A stretch of 64,000 bases of DNA from Halomonas sp. YLGW01. Lineage in GTDB: Bacteria; Pseudomonadota; Gammaproteobacteria; Pseudomonadales; Halomonadaceae. Position numbers and translations under genes: made by a program. The notes beneath the pieces were generated by a model. The model did no database searches. It was not told where the DNA came from and saw only the letters and a list, made by a program, of their open reading frames with translations. Below are positions 32,307 through 42,806 of the stretch, one piece after another. How positions within the stretch are numbered: position 1 is the first letter of the stretch; each line of letters starts with the position of its first letter. The stretch covers positions 1,798,001-1,862,000 of the forward strand of contig NZ_CP062005.1 of assembly GCF_014840935.1 (NCBI RefSeq). The letters are read 5' to 3'.

Positions 32307-34606
32307 AGCTCAACGCGCACTCACTGCTAGGGCAATGGAAAGAAGAGCGCCATCCCTTGCTAAGGCCTCATCGCGAGAATGACACTCGCTGGCTCGTTGC
32401 GGCTGCGCTCGAGTCCGCCACCGCCAGTGGATTAATGCTGGACCTTCAGGCGGTCAAAACATTAGAAAAAGATTTCTTTCAATGGCGACAAGAAACTGGA
32501 CGTAGCATCTCCCATCGCCAAGCCCAATGCCGAGTCACGCGCGTGCTGCAATCACTCAATGAGCAGCCACATATTACAGCCGTATTACCCCCACGTCCGG
32601 TTCGCTCTCATCGCGAGACAGCCATGCCCCGCCGAGGCGATACACTTGTCCAAACTCATAGAACGATGGCGCTGGATCGCCATCTGCTAACCTGGGCCCG
32701 CCAACATAACACCCGTGATGCCTGGTTATTCGTCCTTGCCGTCCGGTTGGTCACACGCATTGGGCTGGGAGAACCTGTTCTGTTGGGCACACTTTCCCAA
32801 TTAACCCGTCGTCATGTCGACAACCAGTGGCTGACACTGCCCTCCCATCCCGATTCTGCACTGCCAGATGGCGCACATTACCGCCTTAAAATGCCAAGCG
32901 CTGTATGGATTCCGCTGCGAGCTATACTGAACCGCTGCACAGGGGAAAACGATACTTGGTTACTTGCCCCTACAGGCAAAGCCCTGGAAAAACGTATCAG
33001 CCGTGAAAAAAATTTGCGCGAACGCCTCAACGCCGGCGCTGTGCAATGTTTACAAGAAATGTACGGCCATACTGACAAACATAAATGGGAAGGGCTAAGG
33101 TCCTGGACATCGATTTACCGAGGAGGTCGCTATGCGCAGGTACTGAACGGTGTTCCGCCATTATGGGCAGGCCTTCTCCATCACTATCCGCTCCCTAGCG
33201 ATACCCCCATACCACTTCTCGCTGATACTGATGCACACCACCATCAGCCTGGTGCGCGTTATGGGCCTCTCAACTCGACACAAACGCCAGCCCCCCTGCC
33301 AACACTGGGCAATGAGACTCAGTCACCCGGCGTTTACGAGCTGGATCTGTCATACCTGCCCGCGGACTGGCCTCGGCAGATTAAACGGCGCCTAAGTCAA
33401 TTCCTCACCGATGCAAGTGGTCTCAGCTCCAGTCAGCGACTTTATGCTGACCGATACGCGGAAGACCTTCAGCAACTACTAGCCCATTACGAGCGCTTGA
33501 TCACCGAACTAATCGGTCACAATGGCAGCTATGCTCAATGGCTCCTGCACTGGGCTTACCACTTATTACGTGTCGACCGAAACAAGCTATCGACAGCACG
33601 CACGTACATTTCACGAATCACTCCGATAACTATGTTGCTGCATGAAGGAACATTGAATCTTGCTGACTGGGACGACGAACTGGTAGAAGAAATAAAGGCG
33701 GGCACACTCAGCGAGCAATCTTGGAAAGACACTACAATAGGGGCTTATAGTCAAACACTTGGACAATTCATTCGGTTCTGTCAGAACCACGGCATGCTCG
33801 AGGAAGTGACGCCACCAATGAAGGAGCGGGGACAGAGCGTCAGCACGCTGCGCACGCGCATCCTGACACCAGGCCACTTCCTTAGCCTATGGCATGGCCT
33901 TGCCCACCAGTACGCCATCGGCGAGCGACGACAATTACTCGCGCTGATCATGGCGCTGGGATTCTATGGAGGGCTACGCGCTTCCGAGATCCTGGCGCTG
34001 ACGCTCAGTGATGTGGTGATCGGCGAAGAGAAAGGAAAACGGACATGCTGGGTAGAAGTGTTGGGAGGGAAAACCCCGGCAGCACGAAGGCGCATCGCCT
34101 TGCACGTAATGGCTCCGCCATCAGTAGTAGAAACTTTGGGCGAATGGGTAGAGTACCGGAAGTCGAGCTGTGGCGGAGGGCATAAAATCAGTGACGTGGC
34201 GCTATTCGGCCCAGACTATAATCCAGATGCCTTTACTCGTCGTGCACTGATCACGCCGGTGATCGAGTGGATGCGAAAGGTATTGGGTGAAGGGGTCGAT
34301 TTCCATGGCCTTCGTCATGCGGCGGTATCGTGGACGTTGCTAAGGCTGCATGCTGCTCAAACGCCGACATTCGCCGATACGCTTTTTCACCGCTACGACT
34401 GGATGTTTTCTGAGGAAGCGCTGGCGACTTTACTGAATCACTTTTGCGGGGCGGAAGGCGAAGATGCGATCGCCCGTGGAACGATGATTTACCGCGTAGC
34501 TAAGTGGATCGGGCATCGCGACCCTTCCACATTGCTACAACATTATGCTCATGTGCTTGGTCTCATCCATAGCGATATTCTCACACACTCATCGACTGGC
34601 AAGTGA
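32300..34606 (+). CDS. Large tyrosine recombinase, third of three (GinC-like)
   Basis: 768 aa from the ATG at 32300, which overlaps the previous stop; a longer frame to 32198 is rejected. The C-terminal 220 residues hold a full catalytic set: Arg560 (GGLRASEILAL), Lys591 (LGGKTPAARRR), His669-x-x-Arg672 (FHGLRHAAVSW), His739 (WIGHRDPSTLL) and Tyr749. There is an unusual insertion of about 65 residues between HxxR and GH. A core-binding domain lies at about 400-540 (IKRRLSQFLTDASGLSSSQR). The first 330 residues include a fold-like but degenerate stretch (LFVLAVRLVTRIGLG, WEGLRSWTSIYRGGRY). Likely works with the two upstream proteins in excision or integration of the island. Confidence 0.8.
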   Translation: MLKLNAHSLLGQWKEERHPLLRPHRENDTRWLVAAALESATASGLMLDLQAVKTLEKDFFQWRQETGRSISHRQAQCRVTRVLQSLNEQPHITAVLPPRPVRSHRETAMPRRGDTLVQTHRTMALDRHLLTWARQHNTRDAWLFVLAVRLVTRIGLGEPVLLGTLSQLTRRHVDNQWLTLPSHPDSALPDGAHYRLKMPSAVWIPLRAILNRCTGENDTWLLAPTGKALEKRISREKNLRERLNAGAVQCLQEMYGHTDKHKWEGLRSWTSIYRGGRYAQVLNGVPPLWAGLLHHYPLPSDTPIPLLADTDAHHHQPGARYGPLNSTQTPAPLPTLGNETQSPGVYELDLSYLPADWPRQIKRRLSQFLTDASGLSSSQRLYADRYAEDLQQLLAHYERLITELIGHNGSYAQWLLHWAYHLLRVDRNKLSTARTYISRITPITMLLHEGTLNLADWDDELVEEIKAGTLSEQSWKDTTIGAYSQTLGQFIRFCQNHGMLEEVTPPMKERGQSVSTLRTRILTPGHFLSLWHGLAHQYAIGERRQLLALIMALGFYGGLRASEILALTLSDVVIGEEKGKRTCWVEVLGGKTPAARRRIALHVMAPPSVVETLGEWVEYRKSSCGGGHKISDVALFGPDYNPDAFTRRALITPVIEWMRKVLGEGVDFHGLRHAAVSWTLLRLHAAQTPTFADTLFHRYDWMFSEEALATLLNHFCGAEGEDAIARGTMIYRVAKWIGHRDPSTLLQHYAHVLGLIHSDILTHSSTGK

Positions 34607-34694
34607 AAAGCGAATTTTTCAACCGTAGTGCATATTATTACTAGCTGTCGGATCCTGCGTAATTAATAATGCGGGACCCGACAACCACCGAATA
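34607..34694. other. Junction between recombinase module and polysaccharide locus
   Basis: Converging genes meet here. An imperfect inverted repeat (GTCGG-CCTGC ... GCGGG-CCGAC, about 34648-34683) could end transcription from either side or be part of an attachment site. ATCCTGCGTA at 34652-34661 also occurs at 23451-23460. Confidence 0.4.
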
Positions 34695-35711
34695 TTAAGA
34701 TCGATAGCCTTCTGGGTTATTGACCTGCCAGCGCCATGTATCATGCATCATGGCATCCAGGTTTCTCTTGGCCTTCCACCCCAGCTCACGCTCAGCCTTG
34801 GAAGGATCCGCCCAGCACTCAGGAATATCACCGTCACGGCGTAGTGCGATGTTGTACGGGACATCTCTGCCTGATGCCTCCTCGAAAGCCTGAATCATAT
34901 TGAGCACGGAATACCCTTGACCTGTTCCCAAGTTCCAGATGCCAATCCCAGGCTGCCTGGCAATGGCCTGCATGGCGCATAGATGACCATCTACCAGATC
35001 ACTCACGTGGATATAATCACGCACGCCGGTACCATCAGGCGTTGGGTAATCGTTACCATAGACGGAAAGCACTTCACGACGACCTATGGCGACCTGGGAA
35101 ATGAACGGAACCAGATTATTTGGAATGTCGTTAGGATCTTCTCCAATCAAGCCGCTCTCGTGAGCTCCCACCGGGTTGAAATAGCGCAACAGTGCAATCG
35201 ACCAACGAGAATCTGACTTGACAAGGTCTTTTAACACTTCCTCCACCATTAGTTTGGACCGACCATAAGGGTTAGTCGGCGTGCCGGTTGGCAGACCTTC
35301 GTGTATGGGCATGGTGCCTACTTCGCCATACACGGTAGCTGAAGAACTGAACACCAGCCGCCTAACGCCGGCGGCCTCCATCGCCTGGCAAAGGGCCAAA
35401 GTACCGCTAACGTTATTATCGAAATAATGTAACGGCTGCTCGACACTTTTCCCCACCGCTTTCAGCCCTGCGAAATGCAACACATCCGAGATGTTGTGCT
35501 CTGCAAATAGCCGATCCAGCAACTCACGATCGCGGATGTCCCCTTCAATAAAGCGTAAAGACTTACCAGTGATGCTCTCCACCCGACGCAATGCCTCAAG
35601 GGAGGAATTCACTAGGCTATCCAACACCACCACATCATGATCATGCTCCAGCAGGGAAAGCACCATATGAGAGCCGATATAGCCGGCACCACCAGTCACG
35701 AGAATGGACAT
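34695..35711 (-). CDS. galE: UDP-glucose 4-epimerase
   Basis: 338 aa, standard GalE length. The NAD-binding GGAGYIGSHMV starts at residue 7; the catalytic SSSATVYG (Ser/Thr) and YGRSK (Tyr-x-x-x-Lys) follow, then LRYFNPVGAHESG and the GTGQGYSVL region. Interconverts UDP-glucose and UDP-galactose in the cytoplasm, supplying galactose for the polysaccharide. It is the last gene of the capsule locus and lies 31 bases after the sugar-phosphate transferase. ATG start after AAGGACGGTTTTC. Intact. Confidence 0.95.
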   Translation of the reverse strand: MSILVTGGAGYIGSHMVLSLLEHDHDVVVLDSLVNSSLEALRRVESITGKSLRFIEGDIRDRELLDRLFAEHNISDVLHFAGLKAVGKSVEQPLHYFDNNVSGTLALCQAMEAAGVRRLVFSSSATVYGEVGTMPIHEGLPTGTPTNPYGRSKLMVEEVLKDLVKSDSRWSIALLRYFNPVGAHESGLIGEDPNDIPNNLVPFISQVAIGRREVLSVYGNDYPTPDGTGVRDYIHVSDLVDGHLCAMQAIARQPGIGIWNLGTGQGYSVLNMIQAFEEASGRDVPYNIALRRDGDIPECWADPSKAERELGWKAKRNLDAMMHDTWRWQVNNPEGYRS

Positions 35712-35742
35712 GAAAACCGTCCTTGTATGATTAATCTAGGAA

Positions 35743-37026
35743 TCACTTGGCCCCAAATCCTGTCAGGATCGTCTTAATCGTCTTGAACAAGATCAGGATA
35801 TCCAGCCACAGTGAAAAATGCTTGATGTAATAAAAATCATGCTGAATTTTGATTCGAGTATCGTCGGCATCGCTGGCATATCCCTGTACCACTTGCGCCC
35901 AGCCTGTGATCCCCGGCTTTACGACATGGCGATAGGTATAAAATGGGATCTCTTCATCAAACTGTTCGACGAAGGCGCGCTGCTCCGGTCGCGGCCCAAT
36001 CAGACTCATGTCACCCTTGATGACATTGAAAAATTGGGGGAGCTCATCAAGCCTCGTCTTGCGAATGATCTTACCTACCCGGGTGACCCGCATGTCGTCG
36101 GACTGGGCCAGTTTCGCCCCATCTTTTTCAGAATCCCGGCACATGCTGCGGAACTTGTAGATTTTATAGTCTTTATTGCCCTGACCAACGCGGTTCTGAA
36201 TGAATAGGGCTGGCCCAGGGCTATCCAGCTTAACTGCGATGGCAGTGAACGCCATTATGGGAATGGTGATGGGAGCCGTTATCACTATTGCTGCAATATC
36301 GAAGCAGCGCTTGAAGAAGCTGTAAACACCAGAAGGCAGCAACGAACCAAAATCGTTTTCAGCGAGATGTTCTATTTGCACCCTACCAGTGATTGATTCA
36401 CTAATTTGCTTCACGTGATAGACAGGAATATGACAAAGCGTGCAGCGGGCTAGGAACCTCTCCCATTCCGGCATCAGTTCATCGGAACGCAGATCTGCCA
36501 CGATACCATCAAAGCGCACCCCGTTAAGGTCTGGCGCATCTAGCATACGAAATTCATTACCTTCAGTTTGCTGAAGATATTGTGTCGCTCCGAATGGAAC
36601 AGCTGCAAGCTTCAGTCGGCGATATCGTATCCCGATGAAATAGCCTGCGAAGCACCAAGCCAAAGTCAGTAGATAGCCAATAAATAACACTTGGCGGGAA
36701 TACCCTTCACGAGTAAAGAACAACAGAGCAATGGCAACTAGAAAAATACTAGTGACCGTTGGCACTATATACGAAACAATATGCGAGCCAGGAAAGCGAA
36801 GCAGCCGTCTCTGGGTCAAAATAGTAGCAATAAAAGATAGAGCAATCGCGAGCAGTGTATTGCTGCGAACCTCATTCATAGCATGCCAGAACCCCCACCC
36901 CCAGCGTTCCAGGCTTGGCAGAAGCAATACAAATGACAGCCCTACTATCAGCTGGAATGGCAGGGCTAGTAGGGCCTTTTCGTACCACCGCGAGTGGCGA
37001 CGTTCGTAAGGGTATGTCACATCCAT
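35743..37026 (-). CDS. Undecaprenyl-phosphate sugar-1-phosphate transferase (WbaP/WcaJ type)
   Basis: 427 aa. Four N-terminal membrane helices (within residues 15-130), a cytoplasmic middle domain, a further membrane helix (CFDIAAIVITAPITIPIMAF) and the bacterial sugar transferase domain with DSPGPALFIQNRVGQGN, KIYKFRSMCRDSE, TRVGKIIRKTRLDELPQFFN, MSLIGPRPE and PGITGWAQV. It moves glucose-1-P or galactose-1-P onto undecaprenyl phosphate to begin each repeat unit at the inner membrane; galE next door suggests galactose or glucose. Slightly shorter than E. coli WbaP (about 476 aa). Intact. Confidence 0.92.
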   Translation of the reverse strand: MDVTYPYERRHSRWYEKALLALPFQLIVGLSFVLLLPSLERWGWGFWHAMNEVRSNTLLAIALSFIATILTQRRLLRFPGSHIVSYIVPTVTSIFLVAIALLFFTREGYSRQVLFIGYLLTLAWCFAGYFIGIRYRRLKLAAVPFGATQYLQQTEGNEFRMLDAPDLNGVRFDGIVADLRSDELMPEWERFLARCTLCHIPVYHVKQISESITGRVQIEHLAENDFGSLLPSGVYSFFKRCFDIAAIVITAPITIPIMAFTAIAVKLDSPGPALFIQNRVGQGNKDYKIYKFRSMCRDSEKDGAKLAQSDDMRVTRVGKIIRKTRLDELPQFFNVIKGDMSLIGPRPEQRAFVEQFDEEIPFYTYRHVVKPGITGWAQVVQGYASDADDTRIKIQHDFYYIKHFSLWLDILILFKTIKTILTGFGAK

Positions 37027-37189
37027 GCCTATATTGGTTTTCCGCAGCTAAGTATGATATGTAATGCTAGCGTCATTGACGCGTTCAGCGGCAATACCGC
37101 ATCAAACTGAGGTACGCGTTTATACATGACCACGCGGACCAATATCCTGTGCAGCGCTAGTGCCGCGTGATGGTGCCGCACACGAGCGG

Positions 37190-37575
37190 CTATACTATTC
37201 TTGGCAACTTAACACCCTTTCTGAGCGAGCGCGAGACGACCAGCAAGTGGCTCAGGTTTACCAGCGCCGAAGTGGCTGCTCAGCCTCTCCCAGGTTAGCT
37301 CTAGATCTCATCGACGACGGTCTGCCGGTGACTCGCAAAACAGTCGCCGCTAGCCAGCAGCGCCAGCGGCTTCCCGCCAGGGCGACGACGAACTCGCGGC
37401 ACTCTCTGCCGGTGGCACCCAACCTGCTGGATCAATACTACACTGCCAAGGTACAGGGCCAGAAGTGGGGGCGATGACATCACTTACCTGGCGACCGGCG
37501 AAGGATAGCTCTACTTGGCGGTGCTGACAGACCTTTACTCACGGAAGCTGATTGGCTTGGCGTTAAGCAACCATA
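37190..37575 (+). pseudogene. IS3-group OrfB relic
   Basis: Broken frames read SPRLALDLIDDGLPVTRKTV, then ATTNSRHSLPVAPNLLDQYY, then QKWGDDITYLATGEG, a stop, and LYLAVLTDLYSRKLIGLALS. This is the middle of an IS3-group OrfB up to just past the first catalytic Asp. Frameshifts and a stop make it dead. It is cut on the right by the next IS3-family element at 37580. Confidence 0.75.
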
Positions 37576-37579
37576 TGAC

Positions 37580-38665
37580 TGAACTTCCCCCCAGAAACCG
37601 TTCCATCGTCAATGTGAGATTTCCGCTACGTTTACCCTGATAGCAGGAGATCTCGCGATGAAGCGTAACCACCAAACCGAAGAGCAGATCATCACCATCC
37701 TCAAGGCCCATGAACGTAGCGTGTCGATGGCCGAGCTGGCCCGGCAGCATGGCAGACCATCTATCGCTGGAAGGCCAAGTACGGCGGTATGGAGGTATTG
37801 GAAGCCAAACGTCTCCGGGACTTGGAAACCGAAAACGCCCTCCTGAAGAAACTGCTGGCGGAAAGCGCCCTCGACAATGCCTGCCGCCCTCAAGGAGATC
37901 GTCTCGGGAAAGTGGTAACGCCCGAAGCGAAGCCGCGTGACGATGAGCCGCTTCGGGCTCGACTACAAGCCTTGGCGACCTGCTATCCCCGCTACGGCTA
38001 CCTGCTGCTGCACGACCTGTTGCGTCAGGAGGGCCTGGTGGTCAATCGCAAACGTACCTACCGGCTCTACTGCGAAGCTGGGCTTCAAGTCCGCCCCGCC
38101 AGCGCAAGCGACTGGTGCGGTCCAGCATGTCGATGCCATTACCCGATGGCCCCAATCAACGCTGGTTCCTGGACTACATCTTGGATTAGCTCGCCTCGGG
38201 GCGTCGTTTCCGCGTGCCTAACATCGTGGACGATTTCAGTCGGGAATGCATCGGCCAGCTAGTGATCTGGTCGGCGCCTGGCCAGATTCTTGGATGACAT
38301 TACACAGCAGCGCGCGCTGCCCGGGTCGATTGTCTGCGATAACGGCCCCGAACTGACCAGCAAGGCGATGTTCTTATGGGCGCGTGAGCGGAAGGTCACG
38401 CTGGCCTTCATCCAGCCGGGCAAGCCGACACAGAATGCCTTCATCAGGAACTTCAACGGCAAGGTCCGCGATTGCTGCCTCAATCAGCACGGGTTTCTAA
38501 GCCTGACCGATGACAGACATGAAATCGACCAATTGAGGGCCCACTACAACCATGTCAGACCGAACAACTCGCTGGGTTATATGCTGCCTGTTGCCTATGC
38601 CCAGCGGTGTGCATGAAGGAGCGGTTTCTCACATTGAGCACGGACCTAAATCAGGGGGAAGGTCA
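37580..38665 (+). mobile_element. IS3-family (IS407-like) element, decayed
   Basis: Ends are TGAACTTCCCCCCAGAAACC at 37580 and, on the other strand, TGACCTTCCCCCTGATTTAG ending at 38665, which match as terminal inverted repeats. OrfA and OrfB are both broken by frameshifts. A relic of the same type is at 22246-22545. It separates the sugar transferase from manC inside the capsule locus. Confidence 0.85.
37658..38616 (+). pseudogene. IS407-like transposase OrfA/OrfB, frameshifted
   Basis: OrfA begins MKRNHQTEEQIITILKAHER and is knocked out of frame by a small deletion near 37750 (RQHG then YRWKAKYGGMEV-like in another frame). OrfB pieces: RLQALATCYPRYGYLLLHDL, NRKRTYRLYCEAGLQV, then from 38290 MDDITQQRALPGSIVCDNGP, NAFIRNFNGKVRDCCLN and YNHVRPNNSLGY. 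At least three frameshifts plus a stop near 38190, so no active transposase. Confidence 0.82.
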
Positions 38666-38759
38666 TAAGATTGATGCTTAAGAGTGCCGATAGCCTCGCC
38701 GATGGTCGACTCACTATTGAACCATGCGGTAATCACAGAGATCTTCAACGTTTCACTCA

Positions 38760-40166
38760 TCAACAACGTCCATAGCGGTCATTGAAGCGGACGATGTCGT
38801 CCTCTCCTAGATAGGACCCCGACTGTACCTCAATCAGCTCCAACGGAATTTTGCCAGGATTCTCTAAGGCGTGGACCTGACCGATAGGTATATAAGTCGA
38901 CTCGTTCTCGCAGACAAGACGGGTTGTTTCGCCGATAGTGACCTTGGCTGTGCCCGAAACCACCACCCAATGCTCAGCGCGGTGATGGTGCATCTGCACC
39001 GAGAGCTTGGCTCCAGGTTTAACGGTGATGCACTTGACCTGATAACGGTTGCCGCTATCAATGCTGTCGTAGACGCCCCAAGGTCGATAGACCTCGCGGT
39101 GGTTTGTCTGCTCGGTACGGCCCTCATCTTTCAGGCGCGAAACAATCTTCTTGACCTCCTGAGCGCGGCCCTTACGAGCCACCAGCACGGCATCCTTGGT
39201 TTCTACTACCACCAAATCCTCAACGCCTACCGTAGCGACCAGGCGATGTTCGGCATGCACCAACAGGTCGTGACTGTCGTGAAGCATCACGTCGCCATGG
39301 CAAACGTTACCTTGAGCATCACGATCACTGACCTCCCAAAGCGCCGACCAAGAACCGATATCGCTCCAGCCAGCGTCCAGCGGCACTACGCTGGCATATC
39401 TGGTACGTTCCATTACCGCATAATCGATGGAATCAGCAGGGCAGGCCTTGAAAGCCTCGGCGTCCAAACGCGTGAAATCGAGATCCTGACTGGCCCCGGC
39501 CAAGGCGTCGCGACAGGCATTCACCATGGCTGGCTGGAAGCATTCCAGCTCCTCCAGATAGCGCTTGGCTGAGAACAGAAACATGCCACTGTTCCAATAG
39601 TAGTCCCCAGCATTCAGGTAGTCTTCGGCGGTGATCCGATCGGGCTTCTCGACGAAGCGCTTGACCCTAAAGCCGAAACTTCCCTGCTCTTCGCCGCGCT
39701 GGATATAACCGTAGCCGGTCTCGGCATGGGTGGGCACCACACCGAAGGTAACCAACTGGCCCTGCTCGGCAAGCGTCTGGGCGTGATCCACACTCTCGTG
39801 AAACCTTGCCACGTCACGGATCAAATGGTCAGCGGCCAGCACCAGCATTAACGCCTCAGGATCCTCGGCAACCGCTTTCAACGCCGCTAGCGCAATCGCT
39901 GGAGCAGTATTACGCCCTTCCGGCTCAAGCAGGATACGCGCATCGGTGATGCCCTGTTGCCGAAGCTGTTCGGCGACCAAGAAACGATGCTCCTCGTTAC
40001 AGATCAGCAACGGTGAGCGATGTTCGAGGGGAGCCAGACGCTTAAGAGTCTCCTGCAGCATCGTGCCCTCGCCGGTCAGCGGCAGGAACTGCTTGGGGCG
40101 CAACTGGCGTGATAGCGGCCAAAGCCGCGAACCGCTCCCCCCAGCCATGATGACGGGCGTTATCAT
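38760..40166 (-). CDS. manC: Mannose-1-phosphate guanylyltransferase / mannose-6-phosphate isomerase
   Basis: 468 aa, bifunctional type II enzyme. The N-terminal nucleotidyltransferase has [28 protein letters not shown] and [10 protein letters not shown]; the C-terminal cupin isomerase has [36 protein letters not shown] and [13 protein letters not shown]. The start at 40166 (ATGATAACG) is preferred because AAGGAGATTTCCCCC lies right before it; an in-frame ATG seven codons earlier lacks one. Makes GDP-mannose, the precursor for GDP-L-fucose made by the next genes. No phosphomannomutase (manB) is in the window. Confidence 0.94.
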   Translation of the reverse strand: MITPVIMAGGSGSRLWPLSRQLRPKQFLPLTGEGTMLQETLKRLAPLEHRSPLLICNEEHRFLVAEQLRQQGITDARILLEPEGRNTAPAIALAALKAVAEDPEALMLVLAADHLIRDVARFHESVDHAQTLAEQGQLVTFGVVPTHAETGYGYIQRGEEQGSFGFRVKRFVEKPDRITAEDYLNAGDYYWNSGMFLFSAKRYLEELECFQPAMVNACRDALAGASQDLDFTRLDAEAFKACPADSIDYAVMERTRYASVVPLDAGWSDIGSWSALWEVSDRDAQGNVCHGDVMLHDSHDLLVHAEHRLVATVGVEDLVVVETKDAVLVARKGRAQEVKKIVSRLKDEGRTEQTNHREVYRPWGVYDSIDSGNRYQVKCITVKPGAKLSVQMHHHRAEHWVVVSGTAKVTIGETTRLVCENESTYIPIGQVHALENPGKIPLELIEVQSGSYLGEDDIVRFNDRYGRC

Positions 40167-40190
40167 GGGGGAAATCTCCTTATTCATATT

Positions 40191-40679
40191 TCAGGCTTTA
40201 ACAGCCGGCAGATAGGCACGCGTATTGGCGTGCACCGCCTTATCATCAGCGATGGAGTGCGGTGACCACCAGCGATACGTGTCATGCTGCTCACGGGGCA
40301 GGGTCTCTAGATCTAAGTTCAGTTTTAACTGATAGGCCAGCACAACATAGTGCGTCGAAAGCCCAGAATCGTGCATGCTATTGGGATAGAAGTGTTGGTA
40401 AACACCCAAGAAGCGCATATTGGCCAGTTCGTTAATCCGGCCGAACTCGTCGCGGGTCAGGCGTATTGCCGCAGCTTCAAGAGTCTCGCCCTTTCGGACC
40501 CTCCCGCCTGGCACGAACCAGCTTCCTTGTGCCGGACGATTCAAGCGCTGGCCAAGTAGCCACTGACCTTGAGTATTAATCATCACGAAATCTAGAGAGA
40601 CGAGCGGAGCATGCGCCACGACCTGGCGAAAGGCGTCAACGCTTAGCCACCCTTGGTCAGTCACTTGCGTTTCACACAT
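40191..40679 (-). CDS. gmm: GDP-mannose mannosyl hydrolase (Nudix family)
   Basis: 162 aa from the ATG at 40679. The atypical Nudix box GGRVRKGETLEAAAIRLTRDE lacks one of the usual glutamates, typical of GDP-mannose hydrolases (Gmm/NudD), and it has PLVSLDFVMINTQGQWLLGQ and RPAQGSWFVPGG. It splits GDP-mannose to GDP and mannose and may tune flux to fucose. Lies between fcl and manC, as in colanic acid loci. Confidence 0.88.
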   Translation of the reverse strand: MCETQVTDQGWLSVDAFRQVVAHAPLVSLDFVMINTQGQWLLGQRLNRPAQGSWFVPGGRVRKGETLEAAAIRLTRDEFGRINELANMRFLGVYQHFYPNSMHDSGLSTHYVVLAYQLKLNLDLETLPREQHDTYRWWSPHSIADDKAVHANTRAYLPAVKA

Positions 40680-40684
40680 GACGA

Positions 40685-41659
40685 TCAACCGCGGAAGCGG
40701 TCTTGGTTATCCAGAAACCACTGGTAGGCATCCTGCAGACCATCCTCAAGAGAAATGGTGGCCTGCCAGCCTAGGGCCTTTAACCGCGAGACATCCATCA
40801 GCTTGCGCGGGGTGCCATCGGGCTTGCTGGCATCGAAAGTCAACTTGCCCTCAAATCCCGTTACACTCTTTACTGTCTCGGCCAGTTCCCGGATTGTGCA
40901 ATCTACCCCGGTACCAACGTTGATATGGGAGAGCATCGGCGAGGTATTTGCTTCGTATGTGGCTTGGTCGAGCTCCATCACATGCACGCTGGCAGCAGCC
41001 ATATCGTCCACATGTAAGAACTCACGCATCGGTGTGCCACTGCCCCACACAACCACCTCATCATCTCCCTGCTGCTTGGCCTCGTGGAAACGCCGCAGCA
41101 GCGCGGGAATCACATGGGAGTTCTCAGGATGGAAGTTGTCGTGGGGCCCATAAAGGTTGGTGGGCATCACACTGCGATAGTCGCGCCCGTACTGGCGGTT
41201 GTAACTCTCGCAGAGCTTGATGCCAGTGATCTTGGCAATGGCATAAGGTTCGTTGGTTGGTTCCAGCGTGCCGGTGAGTAGTGCCTCTTCCCTCATAGGT
41301 TGCTCAGCCAGCTTAGGATAGATACACGACGAGCCCAGAAAAAGCAGCTTCTGCACCCCGGCCTGATGAGCAGCGTGGACAAGGTTGGCCTCGATAATCA
41401 GATTCTGGTAGATGAAATCAGCCGGATAGCTGTTGTTGGCCTGGATGCCACCCACTTTCGCGGCCGCCAGGTACACCTGATCAATAGCGTGGCGCTCGAA
41501 GTAGGCATTTACCTGGGCCTGATCGGTGAGATCCAACTCATCACGGCCCGCGGTAAGAATGTTGCGATAGCCCAGCGCCTCAAGACGACGCACGATGGCC
41601 GAGCCCACCATACCCCGATGGCCGGCCACGAAGATCACCTGATCTAAATCACGCGCCAT
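40685..41659 (-). CDS. fcl: GDP-L-fucose synthase
   Basis: 324 aa. NADP-binding [18 protein letters not shown], the catalytic [16 protein letters not shown] and [13 protein letters not shown] (Tyr-x-x-x-Lys), and [16 protein letters not shown] match WcaG/Fcl. It performs epimerisation and reduction of GDP-4-keto-6-deoxymannose to GDP-L-fucose. Two bases separate it from gmd. Intact and of usual length. Confidence 0.95.
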   Translation of the reverse strand: MARDLDQVIFVAGHRGMVGSAIVRRLEALGYRNILTAGRDELDLTDQAQVNAYFERHAIDQVYLAAAKVGGIQANNSYPADFIYQNLIIEANLVHAAHQAGVQKLLFLGSSCIYPKLAEQPMREEALLTGTLEPTNEPYAIAKITGIKLCESYNRQYGRDYRSVMPTNLYGPHDNFHPENSHVIPALLRRFHEAKQQGDDEVVVWGSGTPMREFLHVDDMAAASVHVMELDQATYEANTSPMLSHINVGTGVDCTIRELAETVKSVTGFEGKLTFDASKPDGTPRKLMDVSRLKALGWQATISLEDGLQDAYQWFLDNQDRFRG

Positions 41660-41661
41660 GC

Positions 41662-42780
41662 TTAGCCCTCCACCGTGACCGGAATCTCGTAGCCATGGTC
41701 TTTGAGGAGCGCATGGCGCTTGGCCACCTTTAGATCCTCAGCGACCATCTCTGCGCACATTTCCTGCACAGTGATCTCGGGCTCCCAACCCAGCTTTGCC
41801 TTTGCCTTAGTTGGATCGCCGAGTAGCGTCTCCACCTCAGCGGGCCGGAAATAACGTGGGTCGACTTTCACGATAAGGTCGCCAACCTTTATCTCTGGAG
41901 CTTTGTCACCTTCGATACTCTCGACAATGGCAACCTCGTCAACGCCCTGATTCTCAAAACGCAGTGTGACGCCCAGATTCTCAGCACTCAGCCGGATGAA
42001 GTCGCGCACCGAGATTTGTTTCCCAGTGGCAATAACGAAATCCTCGGCCTCATCCTGCTGCAGCATCATCCACTGCATGCGCACATAGTCTTTGGCATGG
42101 CCCCAGTCACGCAACGCATCCATATTCCCCATGTAAAGACACGTCTCCAAACCTTGAGCTATGTTGGCTAGCCCCCGGGTAATCTTGCGCGTGACGAAGG
42201 TCTCACCCCGGCGTGGCGATTCATGGTTGAAAAGGATACCGTTGCAAGCGTACATACCATAAGATTCGCGGTAATTAATCGTAACCCAGTAGGCGTACAA
42301 CTTAGCAGCGGCATAAGGCGAGCGAGGATAGAACGGGGTCGTCTCGCGTTGCGGCGTTTCCTGCACTTCACCAAAAAGTTCGGAAGTAGAAGCTTGGTAA
42401 AATCTAGTTTTCTTCTCTAGACCAAGTAAACGAATCGCCTCAAGGATTCTTAAAGCACCCAGTGCATCAACATCTGCTGTATATTCAGGAGACTCGAAGC
42501 TTACCGCAACATGAGACTGGGCAGCCAAGTTATAGATCTCGTCTGGTTGAACTTGCTGAATAATGCGTGTCAAATTTGACGAGTCGGACAGGTCCCCATA
42601 ATGGAGGACAAAATTCTGCTGATCAACATGAGGATCTTGATATATATGGTCAACACGCTGAGTATTAAAGAGCGAAGCGCGCCGCTTTATACCATGAACC
42701 TCATAGCCCCTCTCAAGAAGAAATTCTGCGAGGTAAGAACCATCTTGACCAGTCACACCAGTAATTAGAGCTCTTTTCAT
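41662..42780 (-). CDS. gmd: GDP-mannose 4,6-dehydratase
   Basis: 372 aa. [20 protein letters not shown]-like start ([20 protein letters not shown]), [69 protein letters not shown] and [16 protein letters not shown] are all classic. It makes GDP-4-keto-6-deoxymannose for Fcl. ATG start; sequence becomes more AT-rich upstream, where the glycosyltransferase block begins. Confidence 0.96.
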   Translation of the reverse strand: MKRALITGVTGQDGSYLAEFLLERGYEVHGIKRRASLFNTQRVDHIYQDPHVDQQNFVLHYGDLSDSSNLTRIIQQVQPDEIYNLAAQSHVAVSFESPEYTADVDALGALRILEAIRLLGLEKKTRFYQASTSELFGEVQETPQRETTPFYPRSPYAAAKLYAYWVTINYRESYGMYACNGILFNHESPRRGETFVTRKITRGLANIAQGLETCLYMGNMDALRDWGHAKDYVRMQWMMLQQDEAEDFVIATGKQISVRDFIRLSAENLGVTLRFENQGVDEVAIVESIEGDKAPEIKVGDLIVKVDPRYFRPAEVETLLGDPTKAKAKLGWEPEITVQEMCAEMVAEDLKVAKRHALLKDHGYEIPVTVEG

Positions 42781-42806
42781 TTCACACCATTGATAAATAA
42801 TTTTAA

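Noticed and set aside
34607-34694. tRNA gene as integration site for the recombinase module
   Set aside because: No cloverleaf, CCA-like end or T-loop sequence (GTTCRA) is visible here or at the left side; these recombinases may use non-tRNA sites.
38871-39572. 233-codon plus-strand frame
   Set aside because: Antisense to manC, which has complete motifs in both enzyme domains.
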